DNA of 64,000 nt, from positions 2,418,001 through 2,482,000 of the forward strand of contig NZ_JAPEMA010000001.1 in the NCBI RefSeq assembly GCF_026343185.1, given 5' to 3'. A program made the translations under genes and the position numbers. Below, piece by piece: positions 63,030-64,000 of the stretch. The notes under the pieces are model-generated. The model searched no databases and had not been told where the DNA came from. It saw nothing but the letters and a program-made list of their open reading frames with translations. Source of the DNA: Streptomyces sp. NBC_00091 (GTDB lineage: Bacteria > Actinomycetota > Actinomycetes > Streptomycetales > Streptomycetaceae). Every line of letters begins with the position of its first letter. Position 1 is the stretch's first letter.

Positions 63030-64000
63030 ATGCCCAACCCGAACCCGCCAGGGGTCTTCGTAAAAGAACTGCCCGGCGGAGTGCGCCTGATCGCCGGGGC
63101 AAGCACGTCCGTCCCGGCGTTCCTCGGCTACACGAAGGCCTCCGCCAAGGACGATCCGAAGGCGACGACGCAGCCGTTCACCGAGGCGGAGCGCGAGGTC
63201 CCGCAGAAGATCCGCAGCTGGCAGGAGTTCGCGGCCCGCTACAGCGTGAAGGGGATCACCGAGGAGCTCGCGGAGGCCACCGAGCCGGCCACGATTCACG
63301 TGCTGGAACGGTGCCTCCCCCTGGCCGAAGCCGTCCACGGATTCTTCGCCAATGGCGGGAGCGCCTGCTACGTGGTGGGCTTCACCAGCCCGCAGACCGC
63401 CGTTTCTCCCGAGGCCCTCACGGGAGACGCGGGGGCCCGTACGGGCCTCGCCGGCCTGGAGACGGTTCCCGAGGTCTCCATGGTTGCCGTGCCCAGCCTC
63501 TGGGACATGACCGCGAACGTCTCCGAAGAGAAGGAGACCCCTGCGCCCGACCAGGCCGAGGGCCTGAGCCGGATGGCCGAGGTGCTGAAGCACTGCACCG
63601 AGCAGCGCGACCGCCTGGCGATCCTGGACCCGCCTCCGGGCCAGAACCCGGGGGAGGCGGTGACCTTCGCCGGGAAGCTCGACTCGCCCGACTCGGACGC
63701 CGCCGCCTTCACCACCCTGTACTACCCGTGGCTCAAGGTGGCGGGTGTCGACACTGTCGAGCGCACCGTGCCGCCGTGCGGTCACGTGGCGGGAGTCTGG
63801 GCCCGCACCGACGCCGAACGCGGTGTCTTCAAGGCCCCCGCCAACCAGAACCTCCGCGGCGCCCTGTCGCTCGAAACCGCCCTCACGGACGATCAGCACG
63901 GCGAGCTGAACGAGAAGGGCGTCAACTGCCTGCGGGCCTTCCCGGACCGGGGCTTGCTCGTGTGGGGCGCCCGCACCAGGTCGACCGCCAGCGACTGGCG
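63030..64000 (+). CDS. Contractile injection system sheath protein (partial)
   Basis: Open to the window end; at least 323 residues. ATG with RBS AAGGAG 5 nt upstream. The sequence (PGVFVKELPGGVRLIAGASTSVPAFLGYT, RSWQEFAARYSVKG, LAEAVHGFFANGGSACYVVGF and LAILDPPPGQNP) matches the phage-tail-sheath family found in extracellular/cytoplasmic contractile injection systems of Streptomyces. The sheath is the contractile outer tube; inner tube, baseplate and effector genes should follow beyond 64000. The 119 bp upstream hold its promoter and no gene. Confidence 0.92.
   Translation, partial: MPNPNPPGVFVKELPGGVRLIAGASTSVPAFLGYTKASAKDDPKATTQPFTEAEREVPQKIRSWQEFAARYSVKGITEELAEATEPATIHVLERCLPLAEAVHGFFANGGSACYVVGFTSPQTAVSPEALTGDAGARTGLAGLETVPEVSMVAVPSLWDMTANVSEEKETPAPDQAEGLSRMAEVLKHCTEQRDRLAILDPPPGQNPGEAVTFAGKLDSPDSDAAAFTTLYYPWLKVAGVDTVERTVPPCGHVAGVWARTDAERGVFKAPANQNLRGALSLETALTDDQHGELNEKGVNCLRAFPDRGLLVWGARTRSTASDW

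Overview
The window is high-GC actinobacterial DNA, almost certainly from a Streptomyces chromosome core. The evidence is the GC-rich third codon positions, the many GTG starts, a BldC-type regulator, valine dehydrogenase, an Lsr2-like protein, DUF3073, DUF397/XRE pairs and an extracellular contractile injection system. The order hrpA - tRNA-Asp - bldC - hypothetical - vdh - DUF3073 - purM - purF, then SCP-like - purL - purQ - purS - lsr2 and purC - purD - dnaX, is the conserved core order I recall from S. coelicolor (roughly SCO4092 down to SCO4067).

Layout. 0-4.5 kb: a membrane SpoIIE-type phosphatase, the initiator tRNA, and a 2.66-kb decayed integrative element between tRNA-Lys and a 45-bp copy of that tRNA's 3' part. 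The element carries a secreted lectin-like gene, two scarred secreted ORFs and an integrase remnant. 4.6-11.9 kb: a DEAD-box RNA helicase with a repetitive RGG-like tail, a Gly/Ser-rich lipoprotein, a metallopeptidase-crcB-crcB operon, tRNA-Glu/Asp/Phe, a DsbA-like/CcdA-like thiol-redox pair, and a 164-bp palindromic repeat. 11.9-20.2 kb: hrpA, tRNA-Asp, bldC with an in-frame stop, vdh and a DUF3073 gene. 20.2-42.7 kb: purine biosynthesis in several transcription units (purM, purF; purS-purQ-purL; purC; purD), interleaved with a sulfatase behind a cysteine-type leader peptide, a META lipoprotein, lsr2, glycine tRNAs, a two-component system, dnaX and the SRP RNA.

42.7-47.3 kb is an accessory stretch next to tRNA-Ser. 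It holds a PIN-toxin/antitoxin pair, an unrecognised two-gene unit of lower GC, a secreted kelch protein and the back half of a second PIN toxin. 47.4-53.5 kb: an MMPL transporter, a MarR regulator divergent from an NmrA-like reductase and an MFS exporter, and a DsbB/DUF5993 pair. 53.6-61.1 kb is a molybdenum-enzyme locus with an HTH-TOBE regulator, a PucR regulator, a rearranged xanthine-dehydrogenase-type protein and a di-Mop protein. At the right edge two DUF397 proteins, an XRE/DUF5753 regulator and an ATP-binding protein precede the start of a contractile-injection sheath gene cut by the window.

The most notable observations are the TGA inside bldC, the tRNA-Lys element, the cysteine-type leader peptide, the chimeric 5'-truncated xanthine dehydrogenase, the tRNA-Gly(TCC) with a non-canonical T-arm, the unknown gene pair at 44.2-45.1 kb and a membrane protein that looks like an M48 peptidase without its zinc site. 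No searches were run. Family assignments come from recognising motifs by eye.
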